From assembly GCF_946479885.1 (NCBI RefSeq), contig NZ_CAMLHM010000053.1, positions 1 through 24,659 on the forward strand: a stretch of DNA of 24,659 bases, in the 5' to 3' direction. The notes under the pieces were generated by a model. The model searched no databases. It saw only the letters and a list, made by a program, of their open reading frames with translations, and had not been told where the DNA came from. The position numbers and the translations under genes were made by a program. This DNA is from an uncultured Devosia sp. Lineage in GTDB: Bacteria; Pseudomonadota; Alphaproteobacteria; Rhizobiales; Devosiaceae. Shown here piece after piece: positions 6,145 through 14,158 of this stretch; the first letter of the stretch is position 1, and each line of letters starts with the position of its first letter.

Positions 6145-8586
6145 TTAGTGCGGCAGACCGGCGGTGGCGTCGTCGGCCGGGCCGGTATCGACCGTGGTCG
6201 AAACGGCCGGGGTGGCGACTTCATCGAAGTTCCACTCGATCGGCTCGGGCTTGCGCACCAAGGCGCGCTCGATGACCTGGTCCATGCGGCTGACCGGCAC
6301 GATTTCCATGCCTTCCTTGACGATGTCTGGGATCTCGGCGAGATCGCGGACATTCTCCTCGGGGATCAGCACGGTCTTGATGCCGCCGCGGAGGGCTGCA
6401 AGCAGCTTCTCCTTGAGGCCGCCGATGGGCAGCACCCTGCCCCGCAGCGTGATTTCGCCCGTCATGGCGACATCGTTGCGGACAGCGATGCCGGTCATCA
6501 CCGAGACGATGGCGGTGGCGAGGCCGATACCAGCCGACGGACCATCCTTGGGGGTGGCGCCTTCGGGCAGGTGGACGTGGATGTCGCGCGTGTCGAACAT
6601 CGGCGGCTTGATGCCGAAATCGATGGAGCGCGAACGGACATAGGCCGTGGCCGCGGTCAGCGATTCCTTCATCACTTCCTTGATGTTGCCGGTCACGGTC
6701 ATACGACCCTTGCCCGGCGTCATCACGCCTTCGATGGTCAGCAGCTCGCCGCCAACCGAGGTCCAGGCCAGGCCTGTCACCAGGCCCACCTGTGCTTCGG
6801 CTTCGATCTCGCCATGCTTGTAGATGTCGGCGCCGAGGAACTTGGTCAGCTTCTCTTCGTCGATGACCACCGTCTTGACCTTGGTCTTGACGATCTCCGT
6901 CACGGCCTTGCGCATCAGCTTGCCGATTTCGCGCTTGAGATTACGCACGCCCGCTTCACGGGTGTAGCGCTGGATCAAGGCGGTCAGCATGGCGTCGGAA
7001 AGTTCGAACTCGCCATGGGCGAGGCCATTTTCCTTGAGCGTTTCCGGGATCAGGTGCTGCTTGGCGATCGCATGCTTCTCCTGCTCGGTGTAACCGGACA
7101 GACGAATGATCTCCATGCGGTCCATCAGCGGGCCGGGGATGTTGAGTGTGTTGGACGTGGTGACGAACATCACGTCGGAAAGGTCATAGTCCACCTCGAG
7201 ATAGTGGTCGGCGAAGGTGTGGTTCTGTTCCGGATCGAGCACTTCGAGCAGCGCCGACGACGGATCGCCCCGGAAGTCCTGGCCCATCTTGTCGATTTCA
7301 TCGAGCAGGAAGAGCGGGTTGGATTTGCCGACCTTCTTGAGCGACTGGATCACCTTGCCGGGCATGGAGCCGATATAGGTGCGGCGATGGCCGCGGATTT
7401 CGGCTTCGTCACGCACGCCACCGAGCGCCATGCGCACGAATTCGCGGCCGGTCGCCTTGGCGATCGACTTGCCCAGCGAGGTCTTGCCGACGCCCGGAGG
7501 ACCGACGAGGCAGAGGATCGGCCCCTTGAGAGTGCCTGTACGGCCCTGCACGGCCAGATATTCGAGGATGCGTTCCTTGACCTTCTCGAGGCCATAGTGA
7601 TCCTCGTCCAGCACCTTTTCGGCGAGGACCAGGTCACGCTTGACCTTGCTCTTCTTGCCCCAGGGCAAGCCGAGCAGCGTATCGAGATAGTTGCGGACGA
7701 CCGTAGCTTCGGCCGACATCGGGCTCATGGACTTGAGCTTCTTGAGCTCGGCCTCGGCCTTGGTGCGGGCTTCCTTGGACAGCTTGGTCTTGGCGATGCG
7801 CTCTTCGAGCTCGGCGATCTCGTTGGAGCCCTCTTCGCCGTCGCCCAGTTCCTTCTGGATCGCCTTCATCTGCTCGTTGAGGTAGTATTCGCGCTGCGTC
7901 TTCTCCATCTGCCGCTTGACGCGGCTGCGGATGCGCTTTTCCACCTGCAGGACGCCGATTTCGCCTTCCATCAGGCCCAGGATCTTCTGGAAGCGCTCGG
8001 CGACCGAAACGGTGGAGAGCAGGTCTTCCTTCTCGTTGATCTTGATGACCAGATGACTGGCAATGGTGTCGGCAAGCTTGCTGTGGTTCTCGATCTGCCC
8101 GACGGCAGCGACGACCTCGGCCGAGATCTTCTTGTTGAGCTTCACATAGCTCTCGAACTCGGTCGTGGCCGAGCGGCTGAGGGCTTCGATCTCGGTGGCG
8201 TCTTCCACCGGCTCGGGGAGCACGGAGGCTTCGGCTTCGAAATACTCGTCGGTCTGCAGATAGCGATCGATGACCGCACGGCTCAGGCCCTCGACCAGCA
8301 CCTTGACGGTGCCATCGGGGAGCTTGAGCAGCTGCAGCACGGTGGCAATGGTGCCCGTGGCATAAATCTGGTCCGGGGCCGGATCGTCATCCTGCGCATT
8401 CTTCTGGGTCACGACCAGAATATGCTTGTCGTCGCGCATGACCTCTTCGAGCGCCTTGACGGATTTCTCGCGGCCGACGAACAGCGGCACGATCATGCCG
8501 GGGAAAACGACGATATCACGCAAGGGAAGAACTGGGTAAACCCGGTCCCGGCTTGCATCGCCAGTGGCGGGGGTGACGTCCGTCAT
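6145..8586 (-). CDS. lon: ATP-dependent protease Lon (LonA)
   Basis: This 813-residue cytoplasmic AAA+ serine protease degrades misfolded and regulatory proteins. It has an N-terminal substrate domain ([16 protein letters not shown]), a coiled-coil region (about 225-290), Walker A GPPGVGKT (362-369), Walker B LFLLDEID (425-432), and a C-terminal protease domain with catalytic Ser684 in PKDGPSAG and Lys727 in GGLKEKL. The ATG at 8586 is chosen because AAGGAT lies at good spacing and the family N-terminus begins there; an ATG 22 codons upstream gives a non-family extension. The tail after about residue 780 is Ala/Thr/Asp-rich. A diverged copy of its last 84 bases and its terminator sits at 4831-4962. 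Confidence 0.98.
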   Translation of the reverse strand: MTDVTPATGDASRDRVYPVLPLRDIVVFPGMIVPLFVGREKSVKALEEVMRDDKHILVVTQKNAQDDDPAPDQIYATGTIATVLQLLKLPDGTVKVLVEGLSRAVIDRYLQTDEYFEAEASVLPEPVEDATEIEALSRSATTEFESYVKLNKKISAEVVAAVGQIENHSKLADTIASHLVIKINEKEDLLSTVSVAERFQKILGLMEGEIGVLQVEKRIRSRVKRQMEKTQREYYLNEQMKAIQKELGDGEEGSNEIAELEERIAKTKLSKEARTKAEAELKKLKSMSPMSAEATVVRNYLDTLLGLPWGKKSKVKRDLVLAEKVLDEDHYGLEKVKERILEYLAVQGRTGTLKGPILCLVGPPGVGKTSLGKSIAKATGREFVRMALGGVRDEAEIRGHRRTYIGSMPGKVIQSLKKVGKSNPLFLLDEIDKMGQDFRGDPSSALLEVLDPEQNHTFADHYLEVDYDLSDVMFVTTSNTLNIPGPLMDRMEIIRLSGYTEQEKHAIAKQHLIPETLKENGLAHGEFELSDAMLTALIQRYTREAGVRNLKREIGKLMRKAVTEIVKTKVKTVVIDEEKLTKFLGADIYKHGEIEAEAQVGLVTGLAWTSVGGELLTIEGVMTPGKGRMTVTGNIKEVMKESLTAATAYVRSRSIDFGIKPPMFDTRDIHVHLPEGATPKDGPSAGIGLATAIVSVMTGIAVRNDVAMTGEITLRGRVLPIGGLKEKLLAALRGGIKTVLIPEENVRDLAEIPDIVKEGMEIVPVSRMDQVIERALVRKPEPIEWNFDEVATPAVSTTVDTGPADDATAGLPH

Positions 8587-8681
8587 CTCGTATCCTTTCC
8601 GGGGCGCGCGGGAGGAAGGGAGATGGTGCGCGCCCGTTGTAGACAGCTCCAAGCGTTAAGGTTGGGCTGATTCCGGTTAAT

Positions 8682-8709
8682 AAATAGGTTCGCCTATGAG
8701 CGCCGCAAG
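8682..8709 (-). promoter_or_regulatory. Candidate RpoH (heat-shock) promoter of lon
   Basis: On the minus strand CTTG (8706-8709), a 17-base spacer and CCTATTT (8682-8688) match the alphaproteobacterial RpoH pattern CTTG-N17-CYTATNT. It lies about 100 bases upstream of the lon start. The overlapping TTGACT also gives a weaker sigma-70 reading, so dual use is possible. Confidence 0.6.
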
Positions 8710-8845
8710 TCAACCTTTGCCGAAATATGACGGTTAATCTGTGACTGCACAGGAGATATGTGCAACGGCCCGGGAACAGCGGTGTGCCTTAGGATTCAAG
8801 TGGATGCAGGGCCTTCACCCGCTTCGAAATGAGAAGTGGATTACC

Positions 8846-9277
8846 CTAGCTCACGCTCCGCCGTGCCTTGAGCAGGATACTGGTATCGGTCGAGGCGATG
8901 CCGTCAATCTGGCGGATCTGCCGCAGCAGGTCGTCGAAGGCCTCCACGTCGGGCGCTTCGAGCTCGGCCACCATGTCCCAGCGACCATTGGTATTATGAA
9001 GCTGGCGCACCTCGGGCATACCGAGAAGGCGCTTCATGACGGCAGCTTCGTGCTTGCCATCGACCTCGACCATCGTGATGGCGCGAATGCCGTGGCTGGG
9101 CGCCGACGCCATGACCACGGTGAAGCCGGCAATGGCGCCGCCCTGCACCAGCCGGTCAATGCGCGCCTTGGCGGTGGCGCGGGACACCTTGAGGTCCAGC
9201 GCCAGCTTGGCGACGGGCGTGCGGGCATTGGTGCGCAGCAGCGCAATCAGGCGGTAGTCGAGATCATCGAGGATCAT
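8846..9277 (-). CDS. Lrp/AsnC-family transcriptional regulator
   Basis: This 143-residue protein has the family architecture. An N-terminal helix-turn-helix (LDDLDYRLIALLRTNARTPV, then LALDLKVSRATAKARIDRL) is followed by a RAM ligand-binding domain with beta-strand ITMVEVDGKHEAAVMKRL and the turn NTNGRWDMVAELEA. Lrp-type proteins bind an amino acid and form octamers that wrap DNA. It is divergent from the arginase-ornithine cyclodeaminase operon with 117 bases between starts, so it is likely an arginine- or ornithine-responsive regulator of that operon (inference from position). The ribosome-binding site is weak. An inverted repeat overlaps its start codon. Confidence 0.93.
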   Translation of the reverse strand: MILDDLDYRLIALLRTNARTPVAKLALDLKVSRATAKARIDRLVQGGAIAGFTVVMASAPSHGIRAITMVEVDGKHEAAVMKRLLGMPEVRQLHNTNGRWDMVAELEAPDVEAFDDLLRQIRQIDGIASTDTSILLKARRSVS

Positions 9278-9321
9278 TTTGCGCAGCGTGCCCTATCATA
9301 GTGATCAATCGGCTGCGCAAA
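9278..9321. promoter_or_regulatory. Inverted repeat in the Lrp/arginase control region
   Basis: TTTGCGCAG (9278-9286) and CTGCGCAAA (9313-9321) are a perfect 9-base inverted repeat with 26 bases between arms. The left arm touches the regulator's start codon. Arm centres are about 35 bases apart, roughly three helical turns, which suits an Lrp-type multimer. A role as operator is inferred. Confidence 0.5.
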
Positions 9322-9394
9322 TATAGCACTATTCCGGCTATTCGTACACATCGGCTGGTCGCATGCTGATGGCTCAATTCGAGGAGCCCGTTCA

Positions 9395-10369
9395 ATGAGC
9401 CAGCCTGCCAACCACGCTATCGATCTCTTCGGCATTCCCAGCGATGCCGGTGCGTCCTGTCGTGGCAGCGGCATGGGTCCGGAGGCGATACGGGTGGCGG
9501 GTCTGCTCGAGACGCTGGCGACGCTCGGACACACGGTGACCGACCGCGGCAACATTACCTGGGACGATCGCGCCACCGGCGGCACGCCCTGGCGGCTGTC
9601 CAGCGAACGCAAGGCCGAAGTGCTTGGCATTGCGCGGCAGAGCAGCACGCTGGCGCTGGCATCGCTTGGCGCGGGTCGCCTGCCGGCCTTTGTCGGCGGC
9701 GACCATTCGCTCAGCATGGGCACCATTTCGGGCGTGGCGCGCCACTGCAAGGCCATTGGCAAGCCGCTCTTCGTGCTGTGGGTCGATGCGCATGGCGATT
9801 TCAACACGCCGGCAACGTCCGAGACCGGCAATATCCACGGCATGCCGCTGGCTTTGCTGTGCGGCGAGCCCGATTTCGGCCCGGACTATGATGGCGAGTG
9901 GCGCGGCCTGGTCGATCCGCGCAACGTGACCATTTTCGGCGCCCGCTCCATCGATCGGCCCGAGCGCCAGTTGCTCGAAATGCGCGGCGTCAATGTCGTG
10001 GACATGCGCCGCATCGACGAAATGGGCGTGGTGGCGCTGATGCGCGACGTGCTGGCCAAGGTTGAAGCCGTCGGCGGGCATCTGCATGTGAGCCTCGATG
10101 TCGACGCCATCGATCCATCCATCGCGCCCGGCGCCGGCACGCCGGTGGCCGGTGGCCTCACCTTCCGCGAGGCGCATCTGGTGATGGAGATGATCCATGA
10201 CAGCGGCACCATGGGCTCGCTCGATATCGTCGAACTCAATCCATATCTCGACCAGGCGGGCATGAGCGCCCGGCTGCTGGTCGACCTGGCGGCAAGCCTC
10301 TTCGGCCGCCAGATCATGCCGCGGCAGCCCGCGCGCATGGACATTTCAGAAGCGGTCAACAGCATCTAG
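9395..10369 (+). CDS. rocF: Arginase
   Basis: This 324-residue ureohydrolase converts L-arginine to L-ornithine and urea in the cytoplasm. All manganese ligands are visible: His104 in GGDHSLSMG; Asp131, His133 and Asp135 in [11 protein letters not shown]; Asp235 and Asp237 in SLDVDAIDP. The arginase-type substrate segment NIHGMPLA and the GGLTFRE motif favour arginase over agmatinase. ATG 9395 follows GAGGAG. It is the first gene of an operon with ornithine cyclodeaminase 12 bases downstream, so arginine would pass to ornithine and then proline. Divergent from an Lrp-type regulator, so probably induced by arginine or ornithine. Confidence 0.95.
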   Translation: MSQPANHAIDLFGIPSDAGASCRGSGMGPEAIRVAGLLETLATLGHTVTDRGNITWDDRATGGTPWRLSSERKAEVLGIARQSSTLALASLGAGRLPAFVGGDHSLSMGTISGVARHCKAIGKPLFVLWVDAHGDFNTPATSETGNIHGMPLALLCGEPDFGPDYDGEWRGLVDPRNVTIFGARSIDRPERQLLEMRGVNVVDMRRIDEMGVVALMRDVLAKVEAVGGHLHVSLDVDAIDPSIAPGAGTPVAGGLTFREAHLVMEMIHDSGTMGSLDIVELNPYLDQAGMSARLLVDLAASLFGRQIMPRQPARMDISEAVNSI

Positions 10370-10381
10370 GGAGCGCCAGAA

Positions 10382-11419
10382 ATGACGCAGTTCATCGGGG
10401 TCCAAGATATGAGGAGGCTAGTCCGGTCCACCGGCACAAAGGCTTTCCTCACCCAACTGGCCGGCTATGTCCGGCAAGACTTTGCACGCTGGAGCGAATT
10501 CGAGAAATCCGCCCGCGTCGCCAGCCACTCGCGCGAGGGCGTGATCGAGCTGATGCCCACATCCGATGGGCAGCTTTACACCTTCAAATATGTCAACGGT
10601 CACCCCAACAACCCCAGGACCGGTAAGCTGACCGTTACGGCTTTCGGCGTGCTGGCGGATGTGGCGACCGGCTATCCGCTGCTGATCAGCGAGATGACGC
10701 TGCTGACGGCGCTGCGTACCGCAGCGACTTCGGCCTTTGCGGCATCGGTGCTGGCGCGGCCCGACAGCAAGATCATGGCGCTGGTTGGCGCCGGGGCGCA
10801 GTCCGAATTCCAGGCGCTGGCCTTCCAGGCCATGCTCGGGATCGAGGAAATCCGGGTCTATGACCCCGATCCCCACGCGGTCGACAAATTCATGGCCAAT
10901 GCCGCCGGCTTCGGGATGACGCTGGTGCGGTCGGCCTCGGTGGAGGCCGCTGTCAAGGGCGCCGACATCGTCACGGTCTGCACGGCGGTCAAAGGCCGGC
11001 AGGCGGTGATCAATGCCGGCATGCTGAGCCCCGGCACCCATATCAACGCCATTGGCGGCGACTGCCCCGGCAAGACCGAGCTGCATCGCGATATCCTCGA
11101 CGTCGGCAAGTATTTCGTCGAGTTCACGCCGCAGACGCGGGTGGAAGGCGAAATCCAGCAGGCGGGGCCGGACTATCCGGTGGCCGAGCTGTGGGAAGTG
11201 CTGGCCGGGGTGAAAGACGGCCGGACCAGCGACGCTGACATCACCGTGTTCGACTCGGTCGGCTTTGCCATCGAGGATTTTTCGGCGCTGCGGCTGGTGC
11301 ATGATTTGACCGCCAAGAAGCGTCACATGGTGGACCTGGTGCCGGAGCTGGTTGATCCGAAGAACCTCTATGGGGAACTGATCGGGGCGGTTGTGGCAAG
11401 GATTCCTGAGGTCGCCTAG
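10382..11419 (+). CDS. ocd: Ornithine cyclodeaminase
   Basis: This 345-residue member of the ornithine cyclodeaminase/mu-crystallin family deaminates L-ornithine to L-proline and ammonia with tightly bound NAD. It shows the catalytic-lysine segment YTFKYVNGHPNNP (Lys69), the dinucleotide-binding loop VGAGAQSEFQ (135-144), TVCTAVKGR, INAIGGDCPGKTEL, and FDSVGFAIEDFSALR, whose first Asp is the catalytic acid of the family. The segment preserves ornithine cyclodeaminase features rather than those of ketimine reductases. It starts 12 bases after the arginase stop, with GGAG immediately upstream, so the two are surely co-transcribed. Downstream lies a field of intergenic repeats. Confidence 0.95.
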   Translation: MTQFIGVQDMRRLVRSTGTKAFLTQLAGYVRQDFARWSEFEKSARVASHSREGVIELMPTSDGQLYTFKYVNGHPNNPRTGKLTVTAFGVLADVATGYPLLISEMTLLTALRTAATSAFAASVLARPDSKIMALVGAGAQSEFQALAFQAMLGIEEIRVYDPDPHAVDKFMANAAGFGMTLVRSASVEAAVKGADIVTVCTAVKGRQAVINAGMLSPGTHINAIGGDCPGKTELHRDILDVGKYFVEFTPQTRVEGEIQQAGPDYPVAELWEVLAGVKDGRTSDADITVFDSVGFAIEDFSALRLVHDLTAKKRHMVDLVPELVDPKNLYGELIGAVVARIPEVA

Positions 11420-11425
11420 GGCGTT

Positions 11426-11460
11426 CAGTCGACACCCTCCCCCTCGTGGGGAGGGTGAAT
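11426..11460 (+). repeat. Intergenic hairpin repeat after ocd
   Basis: CACCCTCCCC (11433-11442) pairs perfectly with GGGGAGGGTG (11448-11457). The lead-in CAGTCGACACCCTCCCCC recurs after the citrate synthase at 13966-13983, also just past a stop codon. It is a dispersed repeat that could stabilise or end the ocd transcript. Confidence 0.75.
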
Positions 11461-11482
11461 GCGGTGGGTGCGAGGAAACTGT

Positions 11483-11582
11483 GCCACGACCTCGTGGTTC
11501 GACAGGCTCACCATGAGGTCTAACGGGAACGCGGTTCTTCAGTAGACCTCATCGTGAGCTTGTCGAAGGACGAGGTCGTGGC
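11483..11582. repeat. Long inverted repeat (40-base arms, 20-base spacer)
   Basis: The left arm 11483-11522 and the right arm 11543-11582 are inverted copies with about four mismatches. The core TTCGACAAGCTCACGATGAG resembles a dispersed palindromic intergenic repeat common in GC-rich alphaproteobacteria (recalled, not searched). The RNA would fold into one long hairpin. Confidence 0.85.
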
Positions 11583-11619
11583 GACGCCGTTGTCCTTTGC
11601 ATGAATGTCGAAGGAAGGC

Positions 11620-11675
11620 CTCTCACCCAGGGCTGCGCGCCGGCCTCTCCCCCCCCAAAGGAAGAGGTGAGGCGC
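11620..11675. repeat. C/G-rich repeat remnant between ocd and the citrate synthase gene
   Basis: The segment contains CCTCTCACC, an eight-C run, and GAGGTGAGGCGCC: imperfect complementary blocks of the purine-rich/pyrimidine-rich type seen in the other intergenic repeats here. No gene or clear terminator was seen in it. Confidence 0.4.
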
Positions 11676-11676
11676 C

Positions 11677-12789
11677 CTACCCCACATATCTTGCCCGTGG
11701 CCGGATCATCTCGCCGCTGGCGATCTGTTCCATCATATGCGCCAGCCATCCCGCCGCACGGGCCAGGGCGAACAAGGTGAAGCCGGCATCGTCCGGCAGG
11801 TCGAAGCGCGCCGTCATCGCCGCCAGGGCAAAGTCGATATTGGGGAGGTCGCCGGTGATGTCCTCGGCGGCCACACGGTAGGTCTGGTATTCGGGCGGCG
11901 CCTCGAAGCTCTCGAGCAGCGCCGTGCAGCGCGGGTCGCCATAGGGGTAGAGCGGATGGCCCATACCGGGCACATGCCGCCCCTCGCCGAGCCATTCGCG
12001 CAGCGCGTCATCGGTGGAATCGCTGACATCGCCCACCAGGGCGGCAATGCCGCGGGATGCCTGACCGTGTTGAGGACCGCTCAGCGCACCCAGACCCGCC
12101 AGCGTGCCCGCCCAGAGCGAGGCGCCGGTCGAGACGGTGACGCGCGCGGCAAAGGTCGAGGCATTGAGCTCATGGTCTGCCAGCAGCACCAGGGCGCGGC
12201 GGATAACATCGGCCGCATCGGGTCGGTCCCAGGTACGCGCCAATCGCGCATGCAGCGGCTCATGCGGGCGCGCCGACCCGGCCAACGCCTGCGCCAACAC
12301 CCCCAGCACATGGCCGGCCTCCCGCGCCAGCATGGCCGGATGGCGCCCCATACTGGTGGGCTTTGCAGCCATTGTAGCCAAGGCAACAAAGGCCGCCGCG
12401 ATACCATGCCCCCCCGTTGCCGGCCCGAGCGCCGGCAGATCCGCCGGCGACTGCCAGAGCAGGGCCGTGACCTCTTCCAGCGTCGCGGTCTCCGCCAGCG
12501 TAGAAGCGTCGTGCCCGCGATAGAGCAGCCGCCCATCGGTAACCGTGGAGATACTGGTGCGAAGCACCGGTTCGCCCCAATGCATGGCCGCCGTGGCCAC
12601 AGCCTCCTGCTTGCGGCGGCCGGCGGCGCGCTGGGCCAGGCGGCGCACATCGTCGCCGCGATAGAGGCTGCGCCGGCTGTCGACTGGATCGGGCCGCGCC
12701 TTGATGCGACCGCGGCTGACATTGGCGTAGAGCGTCTGCGGCTGGGTGCCCAGCAGCGTCAGCGCTTCGGTGGCCGTCAGCCAGTCCAT
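11677..12789 (-). CDS. Citrate synthase-family protein with N-terminal helix-turn-helix
   Basis: This protein has 370 residues. Residues 1-55 (WLTATEALTLLGTQPQTLYA, then SRGRIKARPDP and SRRSLYRGDDVRRL) form an excisionase/MerR-like DNA-binding domain. The rest is a short citrate synthase fold with His241 in GPQHGQ, His278 in GMGHPLYPYGDPR and Asp319 in PNIDFAL, matching the three catalytic positions, plus RPRARYVG at the end. It could condense acetyl- or propionyl-CoA with oxaloacetate, act as a metabolite-sensing regulator, or both; which is unknown. The start at 12789 is the only ATG that keeps the HTH intact, and further upstream the frame is antisense to the neighbouring gene. It is divergent from a second citrate synthase across 78 bases containing palindromes. 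Confidence 0.88.
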   Translation of the reverse strand: MDWLTATEALTLLGTQPQTLYANVSRGRIKARPDPVDSRRSLYRGDDVRRLAQRAAGRRKQEAVATAAMHWGEPVLRTSISTVTDGRLLYRGHDASTLAETATLEEVTALLWQSPADLPALGPATGGHGIAAAFVALATMAAKPTSMGRHPAMLAREAGHVLGVLAQALAGSARPHEPLHARLARTWDRPDAADVIRRALVLLADHELNASTFAARVTVSTGASLWAGTLAGLGALSGPQHGQASRGIAALVGDVSDSTDDALREWLGEGRHVPGMGHPLYPYGDPRCTALLESFEAPPEYQTYRVAAEDITGDLPNIDFALAAMTARFDLPDDAGFTLFALARAAGWLAHMMEQIASGEMIRPRARYVG

Positions 12790-12790
12790 G

Positions 12791-12825
12791 ACATTGATCC
12801 AATCGGTCAAGATTGACGTCAATGT
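12791..12825. promoter_or_regulatory. Palindromic operator candidate between the two citrate synthase genes
   Basis: ATTGACGTCAAT (12812-12823) is a perfect 12-base palindrome. The arms GTCAA/TTGAC (12806-12817) and ACATTGA (12791-12797)/TCAATGT (12819-12825) form overlapping inverted repeats. A TTGACG in this element could also serve as a -35. The fused HTH of the adjacent protein is the obvious candidate binder (inference). Confidence 0.55.
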
Positions 12826-12867
12826 TAGCACGCCTACCCTGTCCCGCAACATCAGCAGGAGTAGATG

Positions 12868-13950
12868 ATGAAAAGTGGTCTCGAAGACGTCGTCGCCGCC
12901 GAAACCGTGCTGTCGGATGTCGATGGCAAGAATGGCCGGCTGATCGTGCGCGGGGTGTCGCTGGACGAGCTGGTGAAGACCAGCCGGTATGAGGATGTGC
13001 TGGCGCTGCTGTTTGACGGCTTTTTCCCGCTGGAGGGATCGCTCCAGGCGGCCCTCGGCAGGGCCCGGGTCGAGGTTTTCGGCCATGTGGCGCGGGCCGA
13101 CGCCGAACTGGTCGCCCTGCCCCCGGTCGATGGTCTGCGCGCGCTGCTGGCGCGGCTTGGCGATGGCAATGACGTTGAAACGGCCCTGCGCCTCGTCGCG
13201 GCCCCGGCCGTGTTCACCGCCGCGCTGCTGCGTCGCAAGGCCGGCCGCGAGACGCTTGCGCCCGACCCTGCCCTCGGGCACGCCGCCGACACACTGCGCA
13301 TGCTCACCGGCAAAGCGCCCAGTGAGCAGCAGGCGGCGGCGCTCGACCGCTATCTGGTCACTGTCAGCGACCACGGGCTCAATGCCTCGACCTTTGCGTC
13401 GCGGGTCATTGCGTCGACCCAGGCCGGGCTGACCTCGTCGGCGCTGGCAGCCCTCTCAGCTCTCAAGGGGCCGCTGCATGGGGGCGCACCGGGGCCGGTG
13501 CTGGATATGCTCGACGCGGTTGGCACGCCCGAAAATGCCGATGGTTGGATCGCGGCGGCGTTGGCCAAGGGCGAGCGACTGATGGGCTTCGGGCATCGGG
13601 TGTATCGTGTGCGCGACCCGCGCGCCGATGCGCTCAAGGGCGCGGTGCGGATGCTGGCGGCATCCGGCGCGATCGACCCGGCCCGGCTGGCGCTGGCGGA
13701 GGCAGTGGAAGCGGCAGCGCTGGCACAGTTGCGCCAGAAGAAGCCCGATCGGCCGCTCGACACCAATGTGGAGTTCTACACGGCGCTCCTGCTGGAATCA
13801 CTCGGCTTCCCGCGCGAGGCGTTCACCTGCGTCTTCGCCATGGGGCGTGTCAGCGGCTGGATTGCGCATGCAAGGGAACAGGCACTGGATGGGAGGCTGA
13901 TCCGGCCGATGTCGGTCTATGTGGGGCCGGTGCCAAGCGAAGCGGCTTAG
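12868..13950 (+). CDS. Citrate/2-methylcitrate synthase-family protein
   Basis: This 360-residue protein starts LEDVVAAETVLSDVDGKNG, a short-form citrate synthase N-terminus. His204 lies in LKGPLHGGAP and His243 in GFGHRVYRVRDPRADAL, both at catalytic positions. At the third position, NVEFYTALL, glutamate (302) replaces the usual aspartate. Length agrees with the short citrate/methylcitrate synthase group. Two ATGs lie in tandem (12865 and 12868); the second is six bases from AGGAG and is preferred. It would form citrate (or methylcitrate) for the TCA (or propionate) cycle, but pairing with a divergent HTH-bearing homologue suggests a specialised rather than the main enzyme. Confidence 0.9.
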   Translation: MKSGLEDVVAAETVLSDVDGKNGRLIVRGVSLDELVKTSRYEDVLALLFDGFFPLEGSLQAALGRARVEVFGHVARADAELVALPPVDGLRALLARLGDGNDVETALRLVAAPAVFTAALLRRKAGRETLAPDPALGHAADTLRMLTGKAPSEQQAAALDRYLVTVSDHGLNASTFASRVIASTQAGLTSSALAALSALKGPLHGGAPGPVLDMLDAVGTPENADGWIAAALAKGERLMGFGHRVYRVRDPRADALKGAVRMLAASGAIDPARLALAEAVEAAALAQLRQKKPDRPLDTNVEFYTALLLESLGFPREAFTCVFAMGRVSGWIAHAREQALDGRLIRPMSVYVGPVPSEAA

Positions 13951-13965
13951 TCGAGGCCAATCTCT

Positions 13966-14092
13966 CAGTCGACACCCTCCCCCTTGCGGGGAGGGATCAA
14001 GGGTGGGGGACGGTTGCCCAAATATCGGGGCTCTCAACACCCCCTCCCAACCTCCCCCGTCGAGGGGGAGGTGCCGCGCAGTGGGTGTTGCG
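13966..14092 (+). repeat. Mosaic of intergenic hairpin repeats after the citrate synthase
   Basis: It opens with CAGTCGACACCCTCCCCC, identical to the element after ocd. Next comes CTTGCGGGGAGGG, forming a stem, then ATCAAGGGTGGGG. A second stem CTCCCCC/GGGGGAG lies around 14054-14072, before GTGGGTGTT, which complements AACACCCCC at about 14036-14044. It has no coding content and lies between convergent citrate synthase and clpX transcripts. Confidence 0.75.
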
Positions 14093-14104
14093 ACCTCTTA
14101 CCCC

Positions 14105-14137
14105 AAAACAAAAACGCCGGGCTCTGCGCCCGGCGGT
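14105..14137 (-). terminator. Terminator of clpX
   Basis: On the minus strand CGCCGGGC (14128-14135) pairs with GCCCGGCG (14115-14122) around a five-base loop, followed by TTTTTGTTTTG. It lies about 22 bases past the clpX stop codon. Confidence 0.88.
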
Positions 14138-14158
14138 TTCAATTCTGTCTCAGAAGCC

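Noticed and set aside
6109..8670. An 853-codon open frame on the plus strand
   Set aside because: It is antisense to lon along its whole length. Its His/Asp/Leu-rich composition is the usual mirror of a GC-rich gene.
8754..8828. A 24-codon frame starting MCNGPGTAVC after AGGAG
   Set aside because: The ribosome-binding site is only two bases from the ATG, and there is no supporting similarity or context.
11426..11675. CRISPR array
   Set aside because: The repeats are palindromic, differ in length and lack regular unique spacers.
12790..13374. A 195-codon upstream extension of the HTH citrate synthase frame
   Set aside because: It lies antisense to the second citrate synthase and has no family similarity; the HTH begins right at ATG 12789.
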